Shown piece after piece: positions 7,887 through 19,600 of a stretch of 64,000 nt of DNA. How positions within the stretch are numbered: the stretch's first letter is position 1; each line of letters starts with the position of its first letter. The notes under the pieces are model-generated. The model was not told the origin of the DNA. It saw nothing but the letters and a program-made list of their open reading frames with translations, and did not search any database. The translations under genes were made by a program, and so were the position numbers. Source of the DNA: Bacteroidales bacterium (GTDB lineage: Bacteria > Bacteroidota > Bacteroidia > Bacteroidales > Tenuifilaceae); NCBI GenBank assembly GCA_013141385.1, contig JABFRB010000011.1, forward strand, positions 108,019 to 172,018, given 5' to 3'.

Positions 7887-10472
7887 ATGGAAATGGAAAA
7901 AAATAATAATACCCAGCCAACAGTTTCAGATAGGGAAGTTATTAACGAACAACTTTTCTGGAATAAAATGTTCGATAATTTCTCGGAAAGAATAGTTATT
8001 CCCTATGATAATTTTGATGTATTAAATGACTGTAATTATAAAGAGGTTGAGTTTGAATTTGAAAAGGAAAGCTCAGAGCGACTTATCTCTATGAGCAGTA
8101 ATTCGGATCTTGCTTTACAAATTATTCTTAACGCGTTTGTCATTACTCTTCTTCAAAAATATACATCAAGTAAAGATTTGGTAATAGGAACAACTATTGA
8201 TAAGCAGGATTTCGAAGGTGAGTTTATTAATACGGTATTACCATTACGTGTGAGGTTTGATTCGAAATTTACATTTAAAAATTTAATTCTTGAGTGCAGA
8301 AAAACAATTCTAGAATGTAAAAAAAATCAAAACTACCCGATTGATTCTCTTCTTTATGAATTAAAACTTCAACGCACAGAATCATATTTTCCTTTGTTTG
8401 ATATTGGTGTTATTTTAAAGAATATTCAAGAGGAATCATATCTTAAAGGGATCTATCCTGGTGTTATTTTTATTTTTAATAGAAAGGAATCTTCTATCCA
8501 AATAACTATTAAGTATAATTCATATTTGTACAACGAGTCAAAAATATTTGCAATCAAGGAAAATGTCACTTCTTTAATGACTAATTTAATTTTTGATGTA
8601 AATAAACCCCTCAGCAACATATCTTTATTTTCGAAAGAAAGAACTAAAGAACTTCTTAATAAATACAGTAATAAAGCAGATGTTGGAATAAAATGTGAAA
8701 CCATCCATTTTCTATTTGAAAATCAGGTCAAGAATAATCCGGATAGGGTTGCCATAATTTATGAGGATAAGCAGATAACATATCGTGAGTTAAATACAAA
8801 AGCAAATATCATTGCAAAAACCTTGCAGGAAAAGGGGCTTGAAAAAGGTGAAATAGTTGGGCTTGTGTTAAATCGTTCAATTGAAATGATAATTGGAATG
8901 TTGTCAGTGATAAAGGCCGGAGGTGTTTATTTGCCTATAGATATTGAAGCGCCTATTAATCGAAAGATTATGATGCTGAACGATTGTAGCGTGAAATTAT
9001 TAATATCAAATATTGAAATTGACGAAAAACTATCTAATAATTATAATATTACAAGCCTCAATAATATTGAATCAATTACGGATCAATACGCAGATAATTT
9101 TGTAAGCATTCACGATCCAAACGAGGCGGCATATATCCTGTATACATCTGGTTCAACGGGTAAACCTAAAGGAGTAGTTATAAATCAAAACTCTGTAGTA
9201 AATCAGATAAGTTGGAGGAAAAAATATTTTAACTTAAACGAAAAAGACATAATTCTACAAATATTTTCATACTATTTTGATGGTTCAGTTACCGATATTT
9301 TCTCTTCACTGATAAGTGGTTCAACATTAGCAATTGTTCCTGCTGAGAATCGTTTTAATTACGATTTTATTGATAAGATGATTAAAAGACTAGGTATAAC
9401 CTATACCATAATGGTTCCTCAGCTCTATAAAGCTTGTTTAGACAATTTAACAGAGCCTCCGAAAACGTTAAGAACTGTAATAATTGCCGCAGACAAACCT
9501 GCGGTTGATTTGTCTAAGCAACATTTTAATAAGCATGCGGATGTTAAATTATATAATGAATATGGACCAACTGAAAACTGCGTTGTAACTACTGTATACA
9601 ATATTACAGGAGATGAAATATTTATTGGTAACGAAATTTTTAATTGTAAATGCTATATCTGCAATGATGATCTAAATCTTTTACCTGCCGATTTTTCAGG
9701 CGAACTTGTAATTTCAGGTAAAGGTGTTGCACGTGGATATTTAAATCAACCCGAATTAACTGCTTCGAAATTTATTAAAAACGAAAATTTTGAAGAAATT
9801 GTCTATGCAACTGGAGATCTTGCTAGGAGAACAACCCTTGGGATGCTTGATTTTATAGGGAGAAAAGATCATCAGGTGAAAATTAGAGGGATTAGAATTG
9901 AACTGGGCGAAATAGAAAGTTTACTTGCAAAACATCCATCTATAAAGGAATCTGTCTTAGTTGCGAAAGATGATAATAACGATAAAAAGTTGACGGCATA
10001 TATTGTAGCAAATAAAGTTTTAGCTGTTGACGAAATTAGAGAATATCTTCTTGAATCGTTACCTGAGTATATGGTTCCATATAATTTTGTGTTTCTCGAC
10101 GAAATGCCATTGTCAAGCATCGGTAAAGTTGATATCAAGGCATTGCTTCAATTGGATACAAATAACGATCAACTCGTTGTTAAACCTAAAACAGAAATTG
10201 AACAAAAATTGGTTGCTATCTGGTCTGAGATTTTAAAGATAGATTATGATAAAATCAGTGTTGATAAAAGTTTTTTTGAGTATGGAGGTAACTCCTTAAA
10301 CTCAGTCACACTAATTTCTAAGATTCACAATGATTTAAATGTGGAAATAAAACTCGTGGATTTTTTTAAAAATCAAACAGTTCTAAAACTTTCTGAGATG
10401 ATTGAAGCCTTATCGATAAGTTTTGATGAGATCAAGATTGAGCGGGGAAATGTAAAAAGAATTACAATATGA
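7887..10472 (+). CDS. NRPS2: half C domain-A-T, Tyr-type code
   Basis: 861 residues. The first 250 match only the C-terminal half of a condensation domain (from the FWNKMF segment through the LVIGTTIDKQ region). The N-terminal half with HHxxxDG is absent, so it cannot condense alone. The A domain follows: YTSGSTGKPKG from Y419, FDGS with D465, YGPTE from Y559. The carrier protein has GGNSLNS with Ser803. The hand-read code D-G-T-I-I-A-E-V-V-K is very close to known Tyr codes (DGTITAEVAK), so Tyr is the likely substrate. The complete C domain at the end of NRPS1 presumably makes the bond to this residue, and the half C would then be a docking or structural partner (inference). The tail (GNVKRITI) fits the class that precedes TubC-type docking domains, and NRPS3 begins with one. 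Start ATG at 7887; 7893 is an alternative. Confidence 0.94.
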   Translation: MEMEKNNNTQPTVSDREVINEQLFWNKMFDNFSERIVIPYDNFDVLNDCNYKEVEFEFEKESSERLISMSSNSDLALQIILNAFVITLLQKYTSSKDLVIGTTIDKQDFEGEFINTVLPLRVRFDSKFTFKNLILECRKTILECKKNQNYPIDSLLYELKLQRTESYFPLFDIGVILKNIQEESYLKGIYPGVIFIFNRKESSIQITIKYNSYLYNESKIFAIKENVTSLMTNLIFDVNKPLSNISLFSKERTKELLNKYSNKADVGIKCETIHFLFENQVKNNPDRVAIIYEDKQITYRELNTKANIIAKTLQEKGLEKGEIVGLVLNRSIEMIIGMLSVIKAGGVYLPIDIEAPINRKIMMLNDCSVKLLISNIEIDEKLSNNYNITSLNNIESITDQYADNFVSIHDPNEAAYILYTSGSTGKPKGVVINQNSVVNQISWRKKYFNLNEKDIILQIFSYYFDGSVTDIFSSLISGSTLAIVPAENRFNYDFIDKMIKRLGITYTIMVPQLYKACLDNLTEPPKTLRTVIIAADKPAVDLSKQHFNKHADVKLYNEYGPTENCVVTTVYNITGDEIFIGNEIFNCKCYICNDDLNLLPADFSGELVISGKGVARGYLNQPELTASKFIKNENFEEIVYATGDLARRTTLGMLDFIGRKDHQVKIRGIRIELGEIESLLAKHPSIKESVLVAKDDNNDKKLTAYIVANKVLAVDEIREYLLESLPEYMVPYNFVFLDEMPLSSIGKVDIKALLQLDTNNDQLVVKPKTEIEQKLVAIWSEILKIDYDKISVDKSFFEYGGNSLNSVTLISKIHNDLNVEIKLVDFFKNQTVLKLSEMIEALSISFDEIKIERGNVKRITI

Positions 10473-10560
10473 AACACCCATGTAAGGCAGCTTACAAAAA
10501 CACAGATGAACAAAACATGGGTGTTTGCCTTCGGCGAGCCCTTCGGTGTTCATCCGCTCG
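10472..10560 (+). promoter_or_regulatory. Structured intergenic segment with competing hairpins
   Basis: The 151-bp gap between NRPS2 and NRPS3 starts with a perfect 12-bp inverted repeat: AAACACCCATGT at 10472-10483 and ACATGGGTGTTT at 10515-10526. Inside it a second hairpin, TGTAAG (10481-10486) and CTTACA (10491-10496), shares bases with the left arm, so the two exclude each other. Two CTTCGG tetraloop-like elements and CGAGC/GCTCG (10535-10539 and 10556-10560) follow. The GC content is above its surroundings. It may be a terminator/attenuator, or a REP-like repeat. Confidence 0.45.
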
Positions 10561-10623
10561 GTAATGATTGTTAGAATATAAATGTAATGAATTGGTAATT
10601 AACTAATTATATATTTTGTACGA

Positions 10624-13600
10624 ATGAAAGTTGCAAATCTTATTATTAAATTATATAAGTTGGGTATAAAAATTCAACTTATCGATGAAAATTTAGATAT
10701 TGAAGCTAATGAAGGCGTTTTGACCGAAGAGCTAATTGGCGAAATAACTAAGAATAAGAAGGAGATTATCTCTTTTTTAAAAAAGCAGCAAAGTAAAAAT
10801 GAGCAACTATCTATAATAAATACTGAGAAAAGAGATTATTACTCTTTATCTTCGGCTCAAAGAAGGTTGTATGTTTTGAATCAACAAGATAAGAATAGCA
10901 CTGCTTATAATTTAACCAGTATAATATCATTACCAAAAGATTACCAGAAGAACAAAATTGAAAACGCCCTAATAGAATTAATCAAACGACATGATAGTTT
11001 CAGAACCAATTTTTACTATTTGAATGAGGAACCAGTTCAGATTATTCATTCAACTGTCAGTTTTCAATTGGAGGTATATAATTGTTTAAAAAATGATTTC
11101 TATAAAATATACAGTCAATTCAATAGACCATTCGATTTAAGCAAAGACTGTTTGCTTAGGGGCGCATTTATTGAAATAGACGGAACTGAAAAGGTGTTAT
11201 TGATAGACATGCACCACATAATTAGCGATAATGTTTCCGCATCAATATTAGAAAAAGAATTTATAAGTATTTACAATGGGGGAAAATTACCTCCACTTCC
11301 ACTTCAATACAAAGATTATTCAGAACTGCAAAAGAATATTATTCAACAAGCAAGAATAAAAAATCAGGAAGCGTACTGGCTAGATAAATTTAATGATGAA
11401 ATTCCAGTATTAACATTACCAGTCGATTATTCAAGAGAGGCTATTCAGAGTTTAGAAGGCACTTCAATGAATCTGATAATATCTGGAGACGAAGCTAAAC
11501 ATATTAAATCTTTTGCTGAAAATCAGGATGTAACTATTTACATGGTATTGCTATCGGCATTTTCATTATTCATTTCAAAAATTAGTAATCAGAACGATAT
11601 CGTAATTGGAACACCCGTAGCAGGAAGACAGAATCATAATTTTGAGGATATTGTAGGTATATTTATAAATACTCTAGCGCTTCGCTTTAAAATTGATTCT
11701 AATACAACTTTAAATGAGTATTTAAATACATTAAAAACAAATACGCTAGAGGCGTTTGATAATCAAGAATATCAGTTTGAAGATTTAATTGATAAAGTCA
11801 TCATTAATAGGGATTTTAGTCGTAATCCGCTTTTTGATGTTATGTTTAGTTTTGTTGATCAAACACATATTTTAGATGAGTTTTCCGAGAGTTCGGAAAA
11901 GTTTAATTTTACGACTAAAACGTCAAAATTTGATTTAACTCTAATTGCGGTTGAGTATGAAAATTACTTTTTACTAAAATTTGAGTATAGCACAAAATTA
12001 TTTAAACAGGAAACAATTGAACGAATCATAAATTATTTTAAACACATTCTGCAACAACATACAAATAAAATAACAAGCAATATATCTGATATTGAATTAA
12101 TAACTCCTTCCCAAAAACAACAAATATTACATGATTTTAATAAAACAAAGAAAGATTACCCAACTACAAAAACAATTCATCAACTAATAGAAGAACAGGC
12201 ATATAGAACTCCGAGTGAAATTTCAGTTTCTTGTAATGGCGTTGTACTTACCTATTCAGAGTTAAACAGAAAAGCAGAACAGTTGGCCCATTACCTTTTC
12301 CAAAAAGGTTATAATAATGGAAAACTTGTTGGGATAATGGTAGAACGTTCAATTGAGTTAGTAATTGGAATACTTGGAATATTAAAATCAGGGTGTGCAT
12401 ATTTACCTTTGGATGCTGAGCATCCAAAGGAACGAAACGAAAAAATAATTAAAAATAGTGAGGTAGAGGTTATACTATCAAATATTGATGGATTACAGTT
12501 AAGCATATCTGAAATTATTGATTTGAAAAATGAAGAAATATTCAATAGAACAGAATTAAAAAATATTATAAAATGCAAGAGTGATGATTTAGCTTATGTT
12601 ATATATACATCCGGTTCAACTGGAGATCCCAAAGGGGTAATGGTGGAGCATAAGAATGTTGTCAACTTTATTTTTGGCATGAAAGAGTTTTTTGATATTA
12701 AAGAGGGAGCGTCCCTTTTATCATTGACCACAATTTCATTTGATATTTTTGGATTGGAAATATATGCTCCTCTCTGTAGTGGAGCAAAAGTAATTATTGG
12801 TAGTAATGAAGATCAGAAAGATGTAAAAAGGATAAACCAAATACTACATGAAAATGAAGTTTCCGTATTGCAGTTAACACCATCTAGGTTAAGATTAATC
12901 CTGTCGAATACAGAAAAACCGGAGTTATTAAGTTGTATTAAAACGCTGTTAATTGGTGGGGAAGAGTTGCCATTAATGCTGCTGGAAGAAGCAAGGGAGG
13001 TTTTTAAAGGAAATATATATAACATGTATGGACCAACTGAAACAACAATATGGTCTACATATAAAAATGTTACTGGAAATGCTCAATTGAACATCGGTAA
13101 ACCAATAATTAATACACAGATAAGGATTTTAGGGCAAAATAATTCGCTTCAACCCATAGGCATTTCAGGTGAATTGTGCATATCGGGTGATGGTGTTGCA
13201 AGGGGATATTACAGAAACCCAAAACTTACTGAGGAGAAATTTGTAGAAATAGTAGATGATTTAGGAATTAAAACAAGAGTATATAAAACAGGCGATCTTG
13301 CTCGTTGGTTACCTGATGGCGATATTGAATTTTTAGGTCGAATAGATCAGCAGGTTAAGATAAGAGGCTACCGGGTTGAGCTAGGAGAAATAGAAAGCAT
13401 ACTTCTTAAACATCCCGAAGTAAAAGAATGTGTTGTACATATCTTTGAGAGTAATGAAGATAAATATCTTTGTGCTTACATAGTTGCTTCAAAAGGTTTC
13501 GATTTCGATTCTTTAAGAAGTTATTTAATTGGACTGTTACCAGATTATATGATCCCATCCCATTTTATTGGTGTGGATGAGATACCTCTAACCCCAAGCG

Positions 13601-16600
13601 GGAAAATAAATAGAAAAGCATTACCCTCCCCTCAACCTACAAGAAAAGATGATTTTGTTAAGCCATTAACAAAAACTCAAAAATTATTAGTGGAAATATG
13701 GAAAGAGGCTTTGAAATTAGAAGACGTAGGTGTTAAAGATCAATTTTATAAAGTTGGGGGCGACTCAATTAAAGCAATAAGATTAGTCAATTTGATTAAT
13801 AAATCATTTAATGTTGAACTTCAAATTACCGATTTATACTTAAACGAAACAATTGAGAAACTATCCTCAATTATTAGTAATCAGAATTCAAATCGTATTG
13901 AAGAAAAAAAGACAATTGAAAAAAGTATTAATGAATTAAAAGAGAATATTCTTGATCGTATTGAAGAAAGACAATTGATTGAAGATGTTTACCCAATGAG
14001 TGATATCGAAATTGGTATGGCATACCATTCGATTCTCGATAAAGAAAGTGGAACATATCTTGATCAAATGGTGCGACAAGTAAAGATTCCAAATTTCAAT
14101 CCGCAATTTTTTGAGAAAGCATTAAATCTATTATGCGATAAACATTCGATACTCAGAACTACTCTTCATCTTGAAGATTTTCAAGAACCAGTTCAAGTTG
14201 TTCATAAAAAAAGTATAGTTGATTATCAACACATGGATTTAACAGGGCTAAGCGGAAAAGAGCAGGAAGAATATTTGTTGCAAGTTCAAAAGAATGATAA
14301 AACAAAAGGCCTTGATATTAAGAAACTACCTCTTTGGCATGCTAAATCATATTCGGTAGGTAATGATGTAATCGTTGTGCTTTTTATGTGTCATCATGCA
14401 ATCCTTGATGGTTGGAGCGATAGTTCATTAATGACTGAATTAAATAACGTTTACCTAAAGTTAATTGAGGATAATAGCTATAAACCAGGGCTATTACAAA
14501 GTACATATAGAAATCATGTAGTAGATCAAATTATTGAAAAGAGAAACGAAGAAACAAAGGAATACTGGATACAGGAACTCAAGGATTATAAAAGATTAGA
14601 GTTTTCAAAAGATATAAATATTGTTGAAGAGAAAAAGATCAAGTTTGTTCGTATTGATGATGTTTTAGCGAATTCAATTGTTAGTTTGGCTAATGAATTC
14701 GGAACAAATGTTAAGAATATTTATTTTGCTGCATATATCGATATCATTAGAAGATTTTCGTATAAAAAGGATTTTGTAGTAGGCATTGTCTCAAATACTA
14801 GACCCGTTTGCACTGATGGCGATAAAATTTTAGGATGTTTTTTAAATACAGTGCCAGTAAACATAACTCTTCAGCCTAATATTACAAATGAAAATTTCTT
14901 AAAATATATCATCAGTAAGCTAAATGTTTTAGTATTTTACGATAAACTACCCCTTGCGGAGATTCAAAAACTGGTGGGAGAGGATTCAAGTGATAAAAAC
15001 CCATTTTTCGATACACTATTTAACTTCATCGACTTTCATATTTTTAATGATATTGAAGAGACAAAGGCTGTTGATTATCTTGGAATTAAAGGTAATGTCA
15101 GAATAAACACGCTATTCGATTTTAGTATTGATAGAACTTTTAGCGAAACTAGCCTTCTATTGCTATATACAAACAGTATTATCACCGATTCAAGAGCAGA
15201 AGAAATTTGCAATTGCTTTATTACAACCCTTAAGAGATTTGTAAGTAACTCTGAGGAACAACTGGGGAACGATAAGGTATTCTCCGATGAAGAAAAAAAT
15301 GAATTATTATATTCATTTAATAATACCGAGAATACTAATAGTAATTTCAATCAGGTAAGTAAAATAATAAATAAAATATTCAGAGAGCACTCCAATAAGA
15401 CTGCAATAGTTGTTCCAGTTGTAGTAGAGGACATGCATTATAAATATGGTGGGAGTGTTTCTAAAGAAGAAATAATTTATGATGATTATACATACAAATA
15501 CATCGATCAAAAATCCAACTCGCTAGTAAGGTATCTTGAGAAAAAAGGGGTAAGAAAAAATTCATTAGTAGGAATACTTCTTGAACCTTCCGTGGAGATG
15601 ATTATAAGCATTGTGGCGGCTTTAAAATCAGGATTTGGATATATGCCTATTTCATCTGAATTCCCAATGGATAGGATTAGCTATATGCTTAATGATAGCG
15701 ATGCCAAAATTCTTATCTCCGATGGATTATTTGATTTAACATTTAATGGCGAAGTTGTTGATGTAGAAGATGAAAAAATCTATGAAGAGAGTACAGAACC
15801 GATAGAAAACGAAGTTAACGAAAACGATGCTGCTTACTTAATATATACATCAGGAACAACGGGAAAACCAAAAGGTGTATTAGTAAGTCAGGGTAATCTT
15901 GCCAATTATGTGAATTGGTTTACTGAAAAAATGAGTATTACCCCGAATGACAAGGGAATCTTAACATCATCATTTGCGTTTGATCTGGGGTATTCATCGT
16001 TATACACATCAATACTAAGCGGAGCAGAGCTACATTTACCTTCAAAAGATTTATATCTATCATCCAGTAAGCTAATAAAATATATCGATAGCAATGAAAT
16101 TAGCTACCTTAAACTAACTCCCTCACATTTTAATGCACTAATAAATAGCAATGAACTTCGGAGTGATAATACTAGCAATCTGAGGTTAATCCTTATGGGC
16201 GGAGAGCCTATTAATCCAATTGATCTTAAGAAATTATTTAACATTAAAAAGGAGATTGTAGTTGTAAACCATTATGGTCCAACAGAAGCAACAATTGGGT
16301 GTATTACTAAGACAATTAAATCTGATATAGTTGAAGAATATTCCTTACAACCTGTAATCGGATCGCCAATAGATAATGCAAAGGCATTGATTCTGGATGA
16401 TGATGGAGGAATACTTCCCATAGGGATATTAGGTGAACTTTGTATATCAGGTAAAGGAGTAGCCATGGGCTATTTAAACAAGCCAGAGCTAACCCATAGT
16501 AAATTTATTCAGGTAGATAAAATAGATGGAAAGGTCTATAGAACTGGTGATAAAGCGAAATGGCAATTTAATGGCGATATTGATTTCTTGGGTAGAGTCG

Positions 16601-19600
16601 ATAATCAGATCAAAATTAGAGGATATAGAGTAGAACTTGGAGAGATTGAATCGAGTTTGAAAAAAAGTAATTTAGTAAGAGATGCCATTGTTATTGCAAA
16701 GCAGAATAGTAACGGCGATAAATATATATGCGCTTACATTATTAAAGAAAAAGAGAAAGTTGAAAATTGTTGCTCATGCAACAATACTAGTGACTTAAGA
16801 ATCGATTACTCCGATTTGCCTTCAATTATAAGCAATAAGTCAGCTGAGAATGCCGAAGAAGATTTTATAGTAACTTCAAACACATCATTAAATTTCAGTG
16901 ATGTAAATAGCAAAGTTACTAGTATTGCACATTCAATTTCCTCCAGTTTTGATAATAAGTATAGTTTAAACAATAGCGAGAGAGAGCGTTATAAACGACA
17001 AATTCTTTTGGATAGTTGGGGTTTAAGTTCACAGGAAAAGTTAAAAGCTACTGTTGTATTCGTTGCAGGGGCAGGAGGGGGTGCTTCGCCTACTTTAATG
17101 CAATTAGCGCTTGCAGGATTTGGGAAAATAAAAGTGTGTGATTTTGATGAGGTAGAACTATCGAACCTAAATAGACAATTTATGCACGATGAGTCTAGGT
17201 TAGGTAGGAACAAGGCTTTATCAGCACAAGAAACATTATCAAAAGTCAATCCAAATATTGAAGTCATACCCATTACAGAAAAATTGACCAGAGATAATGT
17301 AATGAGACTTGTAGGAGATTCAGCAATAATATTTGATATGTTTGATGGTGTACAGGATAAGTTTATTCTTTCCGAATGCGCCGTAAGAAAAGGAATTCCG
17401 CATGTTATATCAGCAATGACTGATATAAATGCCTACTCTGCCGTTTTCCACACCCCTCATACACCATGTTACCACTGTGTGTTTGATAGAGATAGACTCT
17501 ATGCGTTGGTTAATGGAATGAAAAAAAATGATGAATCATACAAGAAAAACCCACTAGCAGTGGTGTCATCATCTCTTTTTGTAAGTGCTGGGCTGGGAGT
17601 TAGTGAAGCTTTAAAAATCGTTTTGGGGCTGGGCGTTCCAGCATACAATACATTCTTTTACTATAATTCAAAGGGGACAGATAGAATAAGCGAAATGTCA
17701 ACTTACAGATCAATGACCTATTCCTTTAGCGATTTCTTTAGAGAAATTTCCAAAGAACAGGGTTTTGACTGGGAAGTTGGATGGAGAGGCAGATATTTAG
17801 AGGAAATAAAGATAAAAAAAGATCCTAATTGTCCTGTTTGTGGAGCTTCTGCGAAAATAAACGAGTTAGTAAGTGAGAATGATATTCAATCTAAACCAGC
17901 TACAAGCAAGAGTTTCCTGACCAATGTTATTAACGAAAATAATTGTGTGTCGATATGCCTGAGTGATGAAGTTGCAATGTCATTATCAATCCTTGCAATT
18001 ATTAAAGCAGGTAAATCATTATGTATCCTTGATCCAAAACAATTAGACAACGATTTGAGAAATATTGTTATAACTAGTGGAACAAGAATAATTATTACAG
18101 ATAATAGCACTTTAGATCGTGCCGAGAGGTTAAGGAACTCTGTTAATCGTAATATTAAAATTGTAAATATTGATACAATTCCTAGCGACACACAAGCAAA
18201 TTTAAATCAACCTGAAAATAAGAACCTTAGTTATTTCTACAGTGATAATAACAATGAAATAAAGAGTATTCAACTTTCTAAACTTAGCACTTGGCTTGCG
18301 GAAGAAGAGAGTTCAACGAGTAAAAAGGATCTTATTATCCTTAAAAAGATATACAATTCACTGTTGAATAATAGAAAGTTAGTATTAGATAGAAGCTTAT
18401 TTAATAGTGGTGATATTTCAACGGTACTAAATCAAGAGTTACTTAAACATCTCCCTGAATACATGCTGCCTGCCATGTACATTGAGATTAATAGTATTCC
18501 CCTTACTCCCAATGGCAAAGTAAACATTAAAGCATTGCCAGAACCTTTACAGGTATTAGACGAAGAAATTGAAAAACCACAGGATGAAAAGGAAGAGATA
18601 ATTCTTCAAGTATGGCAAGAAGTATTGGGCAGAGATATAATATCAATAACCGATAATTTTTTTAGAATTGGCGGTGATTCAATAAAAGCCATTCAAATAT
18701 CAGCCCGGCTAAACAAGGTTGGGTATAAACTTGAGATGGCTGATTTGTTGAGACTAGCAACAATTAAAAGTGTGGCAAATGTTATTAAAAAATCCACGTT
18801 AGTAATTGATCAAAGCGATGTTACCGGTGATGTACTATTAACCCCAATTCAAAAAGAATACTTTAAGGATAACTTCGATCTACATTATCGGAATATGGCT
18901 GTAATGTTTCATTCTCCAAATGGTTTAAGCGAAGAGGAAATACGGGCTGTATTTAATAAACTCGTTCAGCATCATGATATGCTTAGAAGCACATTTACCA
19001 ATGTGGATGGCAATGTAATTCAAGCCATTGCTCCTGTTGGTAATAGTGTGCCACTTTCAATTTATAATTTAAAGGGTGATAAAAATGCCGCAGATAGGAT
19101 TGAAGAGTTAGCAACTCAAATACACGCTAGCTTTGATTTATCTAAAGCACCTTTGATTAAATTGGGTTTATTCAAGTTGGATGATGGCGATCGTTTACTT
19201 ATCTCAATTCATCACTTGGTTATGGATGGAATATCATGGCGAATTTTATTTGAGGATATTTCCATTCTACTAAATCAATACCGTAAAAATGAGAAATTAA
19301 CCTTACCGCTTAAAACAAACTCATTTAAGCAATGGTCGGATAAACTGCATGAATATTCGAGTAGCGATGCATTAATTAAGGAGAGAGAGTACTGGGAGAA
19401 ACTTGATATAAGCGTTACAAGACCTGTTCCAGAAGATTTTAAGGGTGATAACAGAATTAAAAATAGTAACTCAATTATCTATGAATTTGATACTGATGTT
19501 ACTTCAAATCTTCTCTCCGAGGCTAATAATGCATTTGGAACCGAAGTAAATGATTTACTTCTATCAGCCCTAAGCTTGTCAATCCATAGACTGTATGGAT

